From positions 240,001 through 304,000 of the forward strand of contig CAUYUJ010001703.1 in NCBI GenBank assembly GCA_963575745.1: 64,000 nucleotides of DNA, in the 5' to 3' direction. The translations under genes were made by a program, and so were the position numbers. The notes under the pieces are model-generated. The model made no database searches. It worked only from the letters and a program-made list of their open reading frames with translations, and was not told the DNA's origin. Below, piece after piece: positions 53,691 to 64,000 of the stretch (positions are counted from its first letter, which is position 1; each line of letters begins with the position of its first letter). The DNA is from Prorocentrum cordatum (Eukaryota > Sar > Dinophyceae > Prorocentrales > Prorocentraceae).

Positions 53691-54990
53691 TCTGCATAGC
53701 AGGAAGACCAGGCACAGCCAGCCAAACCAGTTGAACCAGCCAAATCAACAGACTAGGCAGAACCGTTACAGCAGCGAGTCGACCAACTAACCAAGACCAA
53801 CCAACCACTCAGATCAGACCAAGTAGGCCTGACCAGGCGGACCAGACGAACTACTCGACCGACCTGACTAGACCAGAAAAAGGCCAGTCAAGCCAACCGA
53901 ACAAACCTAAACAACCGAATCAGCGTGACCACACCGATGAGACCAACAAACCGAGCTCGGTTCCGAAAGAACCCTGCCGAATGGACCAAAGAGAGCAACC
54001 TGACCAACAAGACCAGCGGAGCAACCACGCCAGACCAAGCAGACCAACCAACAAGACTAGCCAGATCTGAACACTGCCAGCCCAAACTAACCATCCATGT
54101 CAAGGAGATCATCCAGACGAACTAGACCAACAAAACACAACGAGCCAGACCAACCAGTTGAACTACTCGACCAACCAGACCAGAAAAAAACAGATGAACC
54201 AGACCAACTCGACACGACCAACCAACCACAACTAGACGATTTCGACCAACCAACCGACGAAGGAAGCGCGAATATACAGAAAGCAAACGGAGACTAAAGG
54301 GGTGGGAACGGATGGAGAGACAATCAATATATAGATAATGCAATGCAGTGCACTGCAAACAAACAACTCCGTGCTGTGCGCTGCGTGCTGCACTGCGATG
54401 TAGAACAGACCAACCAGACCAAGCAGACCAGCCAGCCATCTAGGCAGGTTACGCCCACACCAGAGTAAGGAGATCGACCAGATCAAATACACCAACCAGG
54501 CAGGAACTACATTGCAACGGTGGCTGCAATGCGGAATCATTGCGATGCAAATTATGTGGACCAGGGGAACCATACAGACCAGCATTTCAAACCAAACACG
54601 TATACCAACTATATTAACCATACCAGCTGGCCAGACGAAACAGCTAGATCAAACAAAGCAGACAAACCGGACCAGGAAACCACCCGAATTAATAACGCAG
54701 ATCAAGCAAATCAACCGAACCGACTATAGCCGTCCATCTGACCCGATAGTGCAGATCAAGCGCAATCCGCCATACTAGCTATGACAAAACAGCATTGCAG
54801 CACAATTGCAATGCACAGAAACTGCTGTGCAACAAAAGCATATAGAACAGACCAGCAAGACGAGCAAGTCAGACAAGCCAAGGTGGAAAATGATGGAGGG
54901 ACAATCAAAATGTGACATTATACAGATGCGCGATGTGCGCTGTGTTGGCCGGTCGAGCGGACTAACCAGACCAGCTAGCGATCTAGGCTA
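53690..54990. repeat. Degenerate GACCA/ACCAG repeat region
   Basis: Words such as GACCAACCA, GACCAGCCAG and CAGACCAAC recur every 5-15 bases without strict periodicity. The region is purine/C-rich and poor in T. A second region of the same kind is 58980-59900. Confidence 0.85.
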
Positions 54991-55389
54991 GCAAAGCCCA
55001 AACCAGCGAGAACAGATCACTCACACAAAACAGATCAACCCAACTACGACTTCGTTGCAAAAAACGAACTGAAATATAAACAACGGCGATGGAAAAACTT
55101 GGACCGGGAAAGCCATCATTAACCCCAGGAAGCATTTAAGAAACCCCCCGGCGATATCTTAGCACCGCATTTTTATTCGATATTCCGAGGGGCCGAAATA
55201 ACCGAACGATAGGTTTAGCACCCGGACACACAACAAATTCGCGGAGGCCTGGCCCCTGGGCCACAATCGAAATTCGAAATTCTAATCTGCGTGGCTCTCA
55301 TGAAAGACTCAGGATGTCGCTTGCTGCTTGGAAAATTCATGCAATGATAATAGTATTAATATTCGCAAGCATATTTGATGACTCCTAAC
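54991..55389. other. No gene seen
   Basis: AT-richer unique spacer between the GACCA region and the GGATTCC repeats. GCGATATCTTAGCACCGC at about 55151 resembles the GCGTTATCTTAGCACCCGGC blocks at about 55879 and 56701. Confidence 0.4.
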
Positions 55390-56160
55390 GACTTGAATGG
55401 ATCCATCAGGTTTCATACAAGTTCCGCAGGATTCTCAAGGATTCCTACGGATTCACAAAGATTCGTCAGGATTCATAAAAGATTCAAAGGATGTCCAGGG
55501 ATTCCTGAATATTTCCTAGGAATCCAAAGGATTCCTCAAGAATCTGGAGAATTCCAAAAGATTCGCAAGAATTCCTTAAGAGCCCTAAAGGTTTTCCTTT
55601 ACTGCTTATGAATTCCTGTTCCTTGTCTTGCTCCTCCTTCTCCTCTCCTCCTCCTCCTCCTCCTCCTCCTCCTCCTCCTCCTCCTCCTCCTCCTCCTCCT
55701 CCTCCTTCTCCTCCTCCTCCTCCTCCTCCTCCTCTCCTCCTCCTCCTCCTGTTCTCTCTTCTGATATGCTGGCCTCTTGGAAGAGATTTCTCATTCAAAA
55801 CCCTTCTAGAAATTGATTTTCATCGGCCGTCCTAGGGGAAGGTCCACGAGAGGGTATCCCGCCCCCCACCGCACCGTGGCGTTATCTTAGCACCCGGCCA
55901 CGCGAAAAAACACTCCAGTTCTATTCCTGCGGGTGTCCTAGGGATTCCTAAGGATTTATCTAGGATTCTTAAGGATTCCCTTACGATTCCTGCGCCTTCC
56001 TAAAGCTTTCTGTGGATTCCTCAGAATTCCAGAAGACTCCTTTAAATTCCTAAGGGCTCGTCACAAATTCCAGGGGATTCCTCATGAATGTTAGGATTCC
56101 TAAGGATTCCTACAGGGTCCTCAGGATTCCTGAGGATTCCTAGAGATTCCTAAACATTCG
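55390..56160. repeat. Degenerate GGATTCCT repeat with an inserted CCT tract
   Basis: AGGATTCC/AAGATTC words recur every ~10-15 bases at 55405-55610 and 55925-56155. A CCT tract (about 55630-55750) and a unique block lie between. The same words resume at about 56757-56793. Confidence 0.85.
55618..55975. repeat. Local duplication, copy 1 (partner of 56445-56793)
   Basis: Begins TTCCTTGTCTTG and includes CCT repeats, TGCTGGCCTCTTGGAAGAG, ATTTCTCATTCAAAACCCTT, GAGAGGGTATCCCGCCCC and TTATCTTAGCACCCGGCCAC. It is repeated with few changes at 56445-56793. Confidence 0.9.
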
Positions 56161-56444
56161 TTCTCCTCCTTCTCTTCCTCCTCCTCCTCCTCCTCCTCCA
56201 TCGCCTCCTCTCCTTCCAGTGCTTCAGACTTGTGAGCGACGCTTCCATCTCATCAAGAATCCAATCTGACCTGGGCAAGACACAGGACAATCTGCCGACG
56301 ATCCGTTCTGAATCAACTGGAAAGGCTGAGAAACCTGGGAAAGCTGAGAAACCTGGGGAAGCTGAGAAACCTGGGAAAGCTGAGAAAACTGAGACAACTG
56401 AGAAGCTTTCCCTGCTCCTGCTTCTCCTCCTTTTCCTGTTCATG

Positions 56445-56793
56445 TTCCTTGTCTTGTTCCTCCTTCTCCTCTCCTCCTCCTCCTCCTCCTCCTTCTCCTC
56501 CTCCTCCTCTCCTCCTCCTCCTCCTGCTCCTCCTCCTCCTTCTCCTCCTCCTCCTCCTCCTCCTCATCCTCCTTTTCTCTCTTCTGATCTGCTGGCCTCT
56601 TGGAAGAGATTTCTCATTCAAAACCCTTCTAGAAATTGATGTTCATCGGCCGTCCTAGGGGGAGGTCCACGAGAGGGTATCCCGCCCCCCCCGCACCGTG
56701 GCGTTATCTTAGCACCCGGCCACGCGAAAAAAACAATCCAGTTCTATTCCTGCGGGTGTCCTAGGGATTCCTAAGGATTTATCTAGGATTCTT
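56445..56793. repeat. Local duplication, copy 2 (partner of 55618-55975)
   Basis: Shares the full order of blocks with 55618-55975. Differences are CCT-tract length and a few substitutions (GGGGAAGG/GGGGGAGG). Confidence 0.9.
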
Positions 56794-56889
56794 CCTCATC
56801 TCGTCTCCTCCTCCTGCTCAGGAGAAGGCCCAGAGGGGAAACCCCAGGTGACTTGTGCCCTGACAGGCCTTGGGCCCCGAGGGAAGGGG

Positions 56890-57290
56890 GGGGGCGCGGG
56901 AGGAGGAGGAGGAGGATGAGGAGGAGGAGGAGGAGGAGGAGGAGGAGGAGGAGGAGGAGGAGGAGGGGGCAGGAGGAAGTTCGTGGGTGGAGGAGAGGAG
57001 GAGGAGGAGGAGGAGGAGGATGAGGAGGAGGAGGAGGGCTCCTGGTGCCAGGTAACGCTTCCAGGGTGCGGAAGGGTTATCGATTTGCCGGAAGGGGGGG
57101 GGGGGGGTTCTTAAATGCTTCCTGGGGTTAATCCGCCACCGTGCCTCTGGGCACGGAGCGGGCGTGTTCGCAGGGCCTTTGCCGAACCCCCAGAGCCTCA
57201 AACCTGAGCCCTGCTGAGTTTCTCAAGGGCCCGGACTCGAATTTCTGTAATCTACTGGGGCTTCCCGCGGTTCACTCGGGCTCCCCCGCG
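56890..57290. repeat. GGA microsatellite and spacer
   Basis: 56905-57040 is GGA/GAGGAT repeat. The rest is GC-rich unique sequence with no supported frame. Confidence 0.6.
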
Positions 57291-58860
57291 TGACTTTCCG
57301 GGGCCCCGCAGAGCCCGAAGACGGACCAAGAGGGCTCCAAGCGGCCTCCAAGATGGCCCAAGAGGGCCCCGAGACACCCAAAGATCGCTCCGAGACGCTC
57401 AAAATGGCCTCAAGATGGCCAAAGAGGCCTCCAAGACGCCCAAGAGGCCTCCCCAAGGGAGCCACACGAGGCACAAATAATTGATCCACATGTGACCCTT
57501 TGAAGATGTTGGCATTATCGCCTGCTCGGCTTTCCGACGCACCAAGACGGCTCAAGAGGTCCCCAAGACCACCCCAAAGCGGCCAAAGGGGCTTCCACGA
57601 GGGGTCTAAGACAACCTGAGACCGCCCCAAGACGGCCAAGAGGGCCCCGAGACGGCCCCAAAAGTGGCCCAAGAGAGGGAACACAAACCGAAAATCCGAG
57701 CCTTCGTCCCAAGAGGCCCCCAGGAGGCCCCAAGAGGCGCCCAGGAGGCCCCAAGAAGCCCCCAACAGGCCCTCCAAGAGGCCCCAAGAGGCCCAACAGA
57801 GGCCCAACAGATCTCCAAGATGTCCACGAGAGGCCTCCCACGAGATCCCAACGAACATTCAATGGGCTTCATCCCCACAACCCAGTCACGGTGGCGGGAT
57901 GGGCCGAAGGCTCTTCGATCCGCCGCCCCCTTTTGCCTTAGCAAAGGGGTGCCTGGCGTGCTGGACCCTCTCGGTTTTGGTTTTGGCTCTTTTTCCAAAA
58001 GAACTCCCCCTGGGGCTCCGGCGCGTCCCGCCGGGGTCCCGGGATTTTTTCCAAGGACCTCAATTCCCTACTTTTCAGCCCAAGACGGCTCCAAGATGGC
58101 CTCCAAGATGGCCAAGATGGCCTCCAAGATGGTCCAAGATGGCCTCCAAGTCCGCCCAAGATGGTCCAAGACGGCCTTCAAGACGGCCCAAGAGAGTCCA
58201 AGACGGCCCAAGAGGCCCCCCAGAGGCCTCCCAGACGGCCCAAGAGGCCTCCAAGAGGTCCTCCAGGAGGGCCCGAAGAGGCCAGAATCATTGATTTGCC
58301 TTAGGTTGTTGAAGGATTTTGGAATATGCTTCTTCTCGGCATTCCGACGGCTCAAGACGGCCCACGAGGCCCCAAAGATCGCCCAAGAGGCCCCCAAGAG
58401 GGCCCCATGACGGCCCAAGTGGCCTCCAAGATGGCCCCAAGAGGGCCCCAAGACGGCCCAAGAGGCCTCCAACACGCTCAAGATGGCCTCCAAGACGCCC
58501 AAGATGGCCTCCAAGACGGCCCCGAAGCGCCCCAAGAGGGTCCCCCGTTGGCCCAGAAAGGCTCCCGAGACGGCTCCCGACGGCGTCAGACGTGCCAGGA
58601 ACCTACCAAGATGGCCGAAGTTGGCTCGAAGCTGGCCCAAAAGGGCCCAAGAGGCCCCCAAGAGGGCATCCAGGAAGGCCAGAAGAGGCCAACAACCTTG
58701 ATGTTCCTTAGGTTTTTGACGGAGTTTGAGATGTTCTTCTTTTCGGCTTTCCGACGGCCCGAGACGGCCCAAGAGCCCCCAAAGATCGCCCAAGAGGCCT
58801 CCAAGACGGCCAAGATGACCTTCAAGATGCCCACGTGTTCCCCGAAGGCTTTCCAAACCG
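57290..58860. repeat. CAAGATGGCC/CCAAGAGGCC repeat region with ~400-bp higher-order units
   Basis: Short words CCAAGAGGCC, CCAAGATGGC and CAAGACGGCC recur throughout. Longer units each include a block like TTCTTCTCGGCATTCCGACG plus CCAAAGATCGCCCAAGAGGC, with examples near 57505, 58320 and 58730. The minus strand reads Gly/Leu-rich repeats (SWGLLGASWGLLG), which look like repeat artefacts. Confidence 0.85.
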
Positions 58861-58979
58861 ATTCGGGGAACACATGGTCCGATGGCTTGGCAGGTCTGGC
58901 CTCAACGTTCGGCCACATAGGCGCTTCCACAAAGGCAGGGGGCGGCGGTGATTCGCCGTAGGCGTCTTCGATAGCAAGT

Positions 58980-59900
58980 CAAGCCAGCTAAACAGACAGA
59001 CTAGACCAATCAGACACGAATATGACCTGCCCGAGAGTTCACTTCCACATGCGGCCACGATGGTCGAACGCGGGTGCCTGCAAACTGACGCTGCCAAGAC
59101 GCACCAGGACACCAGGAATCAGGCGAAGCAGCGCGCGAAACCTTTGCATGTGCAGAGGAAGCAGAAGGGTCTTCATCACCAGCGAGACCTGGAGGATGAA
59201 AGCGCGAAGCGGCGCGCGTTGCGACCCGAAACGGCCAGAGCGGCCAATACGAACAAAAACAGCACAATACGCGATGGGAAGAGAGGAAGAGAAGAAGGAA
59301 AAGGAGAAGGGAGGCACCCCAATACGATGCGTGCTGAGCACCTAGACGCGGAGTCGACCACATAGACCAACAAAATGAACCACCGAAAACAACGAACCCC
59401 TCGAGTGCAAGTCAAGCCAGCGACATCGTCCATCCGGACCAACCAGACCAGCCAACCAAACAAGTCAGCGGGACCAGATCAACCAGACCAGCCAGACGAG
59501 CCAGCCATCGATACTAGCCAAGACCAGCCGAGATTAAGCAGATCAACCAGACAACCCACATCAGTCAAGTCTATAGTACATTGCAGCCGAATGTGATGCG
59601 AAACGCCAGGCCCAACAACCAGACCAGCCAGATCAAAAGCATAGTAGAATAACCAGACCAACGAAACCAGCCAGCCAGTCAGACCAGCGGAGTTCGAACA
59701 AAAATAAGCAGATCAACGTAACCAACCAGACCAACACTGCAATGCAAAGAACACTGCCATGGCAAAACAGACACTGCGATGCAAAAAGCTTGAATAAAGC
59801 CGACCAGCAAGACCAGCAAGTCAAACCAGACCAGGCAACCATCCAGACCAGCCAAGTTCAGTCCAGGACCTCCAACAACCAGATCAAAACGGCATTGCAA
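58980..59900. repeat. Second GACCA/ACCAG degenerate repeat region
   Basis: Same word family as 53690-54990 (CCAGACCAGCCAG, GACCAACCAGACC), interrupted at 59030-59345 by unique sequence. The two regions lie on either side of the GGATTCC and CAAGATGGCC repeats. Confidence 0.8.
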
Positions 59901-60420
59901 ACAATAACTGCAACGTACAAATAACCGCACAGCAACTTTGCGAACCTCTTCAGACCACAATCGGCACGCACGCAGTATCATGATTAAGCTCAAGCTCTAG
60001 CAGCGAAACGGCGTCACTCCGAAGCAGACCAACAGTACATTGCACAACAAACTGCGATGCAGACATAACAACAAACTGCGATGCGAAAGAACCTGTCTTG
60101 CGGTGGTCGTCGTGGTTGGCGCTGCTCGCTTAGCAACTCCCTGGACCTCCTCACACCACATTCGGCTCGCATGTGGAACCGTAATCAGAAATTCAAGCCC
60201 TAGCGAGAGCAGCGAAACATCGGCACCCAGAAACATACCCAAGCTGTAGTGCACGTCAACTGCGATGCAAACCAAACTGCAACACGACACATCCGTGCTG
60301 CTGTCGTCGTGGCTGGCGCTGCGCGCTTCGCACCTCCCTGGACCTCCCCAAACCGCATTCGGTGCGCAGGCGGACTCGCAATCATAAGAACAAGCTCGAG
60401 CAATGAAGCAGCGGCGCTCC
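59900..60420. repeat. Diverged ~200-bp repeat, about three copies
   Basis: GTCGTCGTGGYTGGCGCTGC, CTCCCTGGACCTCC and CATTCGG recur at about 60110-60170 and 60303-60362. An older copy is at about 59935-60005 (GCGAACCTCTTCAGACCACA, CGGCACGC). Each is followed by AAGCTC/AGCAGCGAAAC words. Short frames through them are not supported as genes. Confidence 0.7.
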
Positions 60421-61640
60421 GAAGCTCAAGCTCAAGGCTGAAGCTTCAATCTTCATCTTTCGAAGCTTGGCGTTCCGCCACGCGCTACACGGCTAAGAAC
60501 GTCGCAATCGTAACCTCGAGATCTAGAAGCGAAGCCGAGGCAATCCAAACCTCAAGCTCAAAGCGAAGAGCTTGAAACTTGCGCTTCTGAAGCTTCGCGC
60601 CCTGCCGTGCGATGCAAGGCTAAGAATGTGGGGGTCAGGCGGTCTTTGACGTTTGTCTTCGGCGGATTCTGGCGGCCTTCGAGGGTGTCTGGCGATCCTC
60701 GGCGATCTTCTGTGAAAGCTGGCTCTGTGAGTTGAAAAGGGCGTCCATGATCGAACGCCCGCCAGTCACCTGGGCGCGTCGGCCAGTCGCCCTACAGCCA
60801 AGATGCTGACACAGCGACCGCCTCCCGGGGATGCACGGAGTCGGACGGGCAGACATGGTCGGAGCTCCGCGGGGGGATGCGCCTAGCTGTGCACGCGCCA
60901 CGCTGGTCCCCGGTCCAGGAACGAACGCCTGGGTCACGGGGCAGAGGGGGTGCCTCGTGACGGCGTGCTGCCGCTGTTTTGATGTGCCCTGCTCGAGGCG
61001 TGTCCAGCTTGCAGCTCGGGGAGGGAAGTTGCCAGGGTCAGCCCAGATGTTTGTAGCGGCGTCGTGCAAGTTTCCTCCAGCCCCACGGGGCACGCGAACT
61101 CTTGTGAAAAACGATCTGCTCATGCATCAAGGGAAGAAAACGGTTACAACACAAGGCACGGAAGCTTTTGGCCGTCCCCGTGGCGCCGAATAGCCCGCGT
61201 CATCGCGCTCAAAGCGGACATTATGCAGCTCCCTCACATGGCGCTGTTGGGCACTATTGGGCGCACTGGAGTGCAATTCGGCGCTACTGGGCTCTGTTAG
61301 GCACTTTTTGGAGCTATGAAGCGCAATTCGCCGATAGACCAACAATCCAAAAAGAGTGGGAAGTGACGTGCCTTAGTACAGGCAACGACCGATTCATTCA
61401 TCAAGGGAAGTGATCGAGCATGCCCCTTAGTATTCTCCGAATTCCGCTTGCCGATTTTTCATGCTGCCATTATCTAACGTAGTCGCTGATGTACCGCGAA
61501 CGTTCGAATATATTAGTCTGATGACTCGATGAGTACCTCGCCAGTGAAACACATGTTCATCTTTGTGGCAAGGATTCTCAATCTGATCGCCGGTCCAACC
61601 AAAATTGTATTCAGTCGCCCGGTCTTGAAATTCGAGGCAG
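60421..61640. other. No gene seen
   Basis: 60421-60600 has AAGCTTCAATCTTC and AAGCTC words. A minus-strand frame at 60635-61123 is open for about 160 codons but shows no recognisable domain. GGCGCTRYTGGGC words recur at 61241-61297. Confidence 0.35.
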
Positions 61641-61945
61641 TGCAAGAGAACGAGGGAGAAAGAGTGGGAGGAGGGAGGGAGGGAGAACAGGAGAGGAGAA
61701 AGCAAGAGACATCAAACATAGCATAAACAACTGACTAGATAAAGAGAAAGAGAGGGAGAGCGAGAGAGCGAGATAGAGAGAGAGAGAGACAGAGAACATG
61801 TGAGAGAGAGAGGAAAGAAGGGTGAGGGGGAAGTGAGAGGAAAAACACTATATATATGCACATCGACGAAGAGAGAGAGAGAGAGAGAGAGAAAAGAAAA
61901 AAAAGAGAAACGAGAGAAACGAGAGATAGGGAGACTGACAGGATG
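61641..61945. repeat. GAGA-rich low-complexity tract
   Basis: GA, GAGAGC and GGGAGG repeats at 61641-61690 and 61738-61930, with a short TATATATA at about 61850. Confidence 0.85.
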
Positions 61946-62338
61946 CTGACTAGCCAGCCAGAGATAGCGACGGGGGCAAGACGCTCACGTGGAAAGCACG
62001 AGCTGATTCAGCCACGAGCCCGCGCCAATCCACCAGCAGGTGGCACCGTTAAGGCCGACCTGCACGGCGTCGACGGCCGGAGCAGGGCGAGTGGAGACAA
62101 CGGCAGCTCAGAAGCGGTCCCCAACCCCCGGCCTGAGGTCCAAACGCACTAGCGTTCCAAGCAGCTGAAGCCGTGGCGACGTCGGGCACCCCCTATGGTC
62201 AATTACCGCCATGGCAATGGATGAGGCATCATCGGGTAAGACCGGTGGAACTCCAATTGTGCATGGGCCTTGGATGTCACCGCCGCCCTCATCCGCTAAG
62301 GCATCTCCAGGGTCTGAAGCTAAAGGCCGCTAGAGCCA

Positions 62339-62551
62339 TGGTGTCGGAAGATCGCGCCGCATTCCCGATGCATCGGCGCTACATCGCCAATGCATCGGCG
62401 ATGCACTGACGAAGTCGTCGATGTATCGGCGTCGTCGGCGTGGAGAAAATCGGCACCGCATCGAGTCGTATCGGCGATGCGTCGGCGATGCATCGGCGAT
62501 GCGGCGCGGTCCTACGACCCCACCTGCTTGGACCACATCTGGGAGGCTCAG
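62339..62551. mobile_element. TIR element R3, second copy
   Basis: GGTGTCGGAAGATCGCGCCG at the left faces GCGGCGCGGTCCTACGACCC at the right, followed by CATCTGGGAGGC. It holds GCGATGCATCG 11-bp units and GGAGAAAATCGGCACCGCAT, matching R3 at 36674. Confidence 0.75.
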
Positions 62552-62669
62552 AGAATCGAGAAATCAACAACCGCATAAACATACACTGGACCTGCGCCCG
62601 ATCCCCCTCCCTGGCGCACAGAGCGCGCCAGGGGCGGCGCCGGAGGCGACGCCAGGGGGGGGCCCGCGC

Positions 62670-63000
62670 AGATCCAAGATATCCTCGCGGAGCGCCAGCA
62701 GCTCATGCTCACGCCGTTCTTGCGTCTCGATCAGAGAAGCTTCCTGGACAGATCCCTCAGCAACCTCCTTCGACTGCTTCGGACTGCACCCGAGGGTGGC
62801 CCTGGGTAAGAGTGACCTTTGGTGCGCGGCTTCAGGGGGCGGCGGGTAGGCCAAATCCAAACACGCAGGCCCGTGCCTGGGGGGGCCCTCTGGGCTCGCA
62901 CCAGATGTCATTCTGGCGTAGGGTCACTCTTACGTGTACACGCCAAGTCGGAAGAAGTGGGTAGAAGCATGAAGTAGGACGACGTTGGAAGTGGATCGGG
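62670..63000 (-). CDS. Fragment of a spliced gene of unknown function with an introner-like intron
   Basis: On the minus strand an exon ending at 62934 (SNVVLLHASTHFFRLGVYT) joins in phase 2 to an exon starting at 62801 (ATLGCSPKQSKEVAEGS, then LIETQERREHELLALRED). The second exon looks like a charged helix or coiled coil and runs to about 62675 before a GC-rich stretch. The intron 62933-62802 (132 bp) has GTAAGAGTGACC at its donor and the exact inverse GGTCACTCTTAC just before the CAG acceptor. The splice sites therefore lie in terminal inverted repeats. The upstream limits of the first exon are unknown; a frame is open to 63496, but much of it is repeat-derived. Confidence 0.45.
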
Positions 63001-63099
63001 TTTCATTCCGCCCGCCCCCTGGGAAGGAGGGAAGAAGGACATTAGCCGATCCTGGAAGTAGGAAGGCGCCCAAAGTAAATCGGGACCTGGGAATCCAAA

Positions 63100-63807
63100 C
63101 ATACCTCCTTTCAACGACCCGCGTGTAAGTAGCCGACTCCCCCACCGTGCCGCTGTCCCAGCTCGCCCCCCCTCCGAGACAGGCCCCCGACGGCCTGCTC
63201 TGCCCGGCCACGCCTGCACGGAGCGGGCAGAGACGTGGCCACCCCGCCGCGGGAACGGGGCCGCCACGCTGCCCGCGCCCAGGGCCACACGGGCCCAGCT
63301 CGGGGGGCGGCGCTGCGCCGCACGTGCCCTGGGTGTTGCTGGAGGTGCCCCCGGCCCAAGGTGCTCCCAGGATCACCAAGGAGGCCCCCGCGGCCTCCAG
63401 AGCACCCCTGACGAGGCCCAGGGGGCCCCAGCGTTTCCAGAATGGAGCGAAAAGCTGGAGGTACCTTGGGCCAGGGGCACCTTTAGCAACCCCCAAACGT
63501 GTGCGGGGTGTTACCGGAGGTGTCCCAGGCGGCCCAAGGTGCCCCCAGGATCACCAGGGAGGGCGATCTCACTCACCGGGTTGCTGACGGGGAGAAGAGG
63601 ATTCTAAGTGGATGCCGCAGTGGGCTCTATCTGGCAAAACCTAGATTATGAGCGTGCTGTAAGTACCCGACACTAGGTTAGGCCAGGTACGACCAACCTC
63701 ATCTGCTCAGAAGCCCCCAATCCCCTTAGCAACACTAGCGGGCCCAGGGTCCCGGCAGAGGGCCCCAGGGTCTCCGAGATGGGGCGAAACGCTGGAAATA
63801 CTTTGGG
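63100..63807. repeat. GC-rich diverged repeats (AAGGTGC/CAGGATCACCA blocks)
   Basis: GGAGGTGCCCCCGGCCCAAG with GTGCTCCCAGGATCACCAAG at about 63340 resembles GGAGGTGTCCCAGGCGGCCC with GTGCCCCCAGGATCACCAGG at about 63510. CCAGCGTTTCCAGAATGGAG with CGAAAAGCTGGAGGTACCTT resembles GGGGCGAAACGCTGGAAATA with CTTTGGGCCAGG at about 63781. Both strands are open by composition. No gene is supported. Confidence 0.55.
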
Positions 63808-63969
63808 CCAGGAGCAGAGGCCTCCCGAATGAGGCCCGAGTAGATGGGGTCGGAGGATCGCGCCGCATCGGCGATACATCGATGGCGTCGGCGAATCAAT
63901 GTCGGCATCGGCGCGACGAAGATCGGGCTCTCCGCATTGAACCGCATTGGGCGATCCCCCGACACCATC
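63808..63969. mobile_element. TIR element R3, third copy
   Basis: GAGGCCTCCCGAATG and GATGGGGTCGGAGGATCGCG at the left are the inverse of the right end of R3 at 36674. ATTGGGCGATCCCCCGACAC closes the right side. The 11-bp array is short here (GCGATACATCGATGGCGTCG). It lies close to the right edge of the window. Confidence 0.7.
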
Positions 63970-64000
63970 CACTCGAAGCCCCCGTGGGGGGCCCAGGGAC

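Noticed and set aside
57223-58856. Gly/Leu-rich minus-strand proteins (SWGLLGASW repeats)
   Set aside because: They follow the CCAAGAGGCC word repeat, and other frames are open too.

Overview
The window reads as nuclear DNA of a dinoflagellate. It is GC-rich and dominated by microsatellites and short satellites. Genes are split by introns with GT, GC or GA donors and an AG acceptor, usually followed by G. Near-copies of the dinoflagellate spliced-leader (DinoSL) sequence lie in the DNA just upstream of several genes. The species is not determined; a Prorocentrum-like genome is a guess from the style of the repeats. I see no prokaryotic operon, rRNA, credible tRNA or CRISPR array.

Layout. 0.3-3.9 kb is a ~100-bp satellite. 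3.2-13.0 kb is a mosaic of segmental copies, A (3.24-5.55), C (5.55-5.69), B (5.69-10.70) and A' (10.70-13.02). B carries a broken gene. 13.5-19.9 kb is a + strand gene of about nine exons, with a coiled coil, a hAT/RNase H-like region and a C-terminal PHD finger. 20.7-21.4 kb is a small two-exon gene. 21.9-22.7 kb is a local duplication. 23.16-24.19 kb is a 36-bp satellite in which each unit is a hairpin. 24.7-28.1 kb is a four-exon cytosine-5 DNA methyltransferase gene. 29.5-34.0 kb is a four-exon gene of unknown function. 35-37 kb holds copy C' and TIR elements. 37.3-39.5 kb (-) is a broken multicopy-family gene. 40.8-42.4 kb (-) is a Lys/Glu-rich gene. 43.2-48.7 kb (-) is the fuller copy (B') of the gene broken in B. 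49.1-51.7 kb is a minisatellite flanked by a second minisatellite in inverted orientation. 52-61 kb is almost wholly low-complexity and degenerate repeats. 62.3-64 kb has two TIR elements and one small spliced gene fragment on the - strand.

Main themes. (1) Spliced-leader relics lie upstream of genes at 39.5 and 48.7 kb (18/21 matches each) and at 24.6 kb (13/14), with a weaker one at 29.4 kb. These are what reverse-transcribed, trans-spliced mRNAs leave behind. (2) The same genes carry introns that are hairpins or polypurine/polypyrimidine foldbacks, often bounded by short direct repeats of 4-8 bp at the splice sites. This fits introner-type transposons inserting after the mRNA was recycled. 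(3) Several TIR elements and palindromes recur across the window. The exon models come from splice-phase reasoning on sequence alone and have no RNA evidence.
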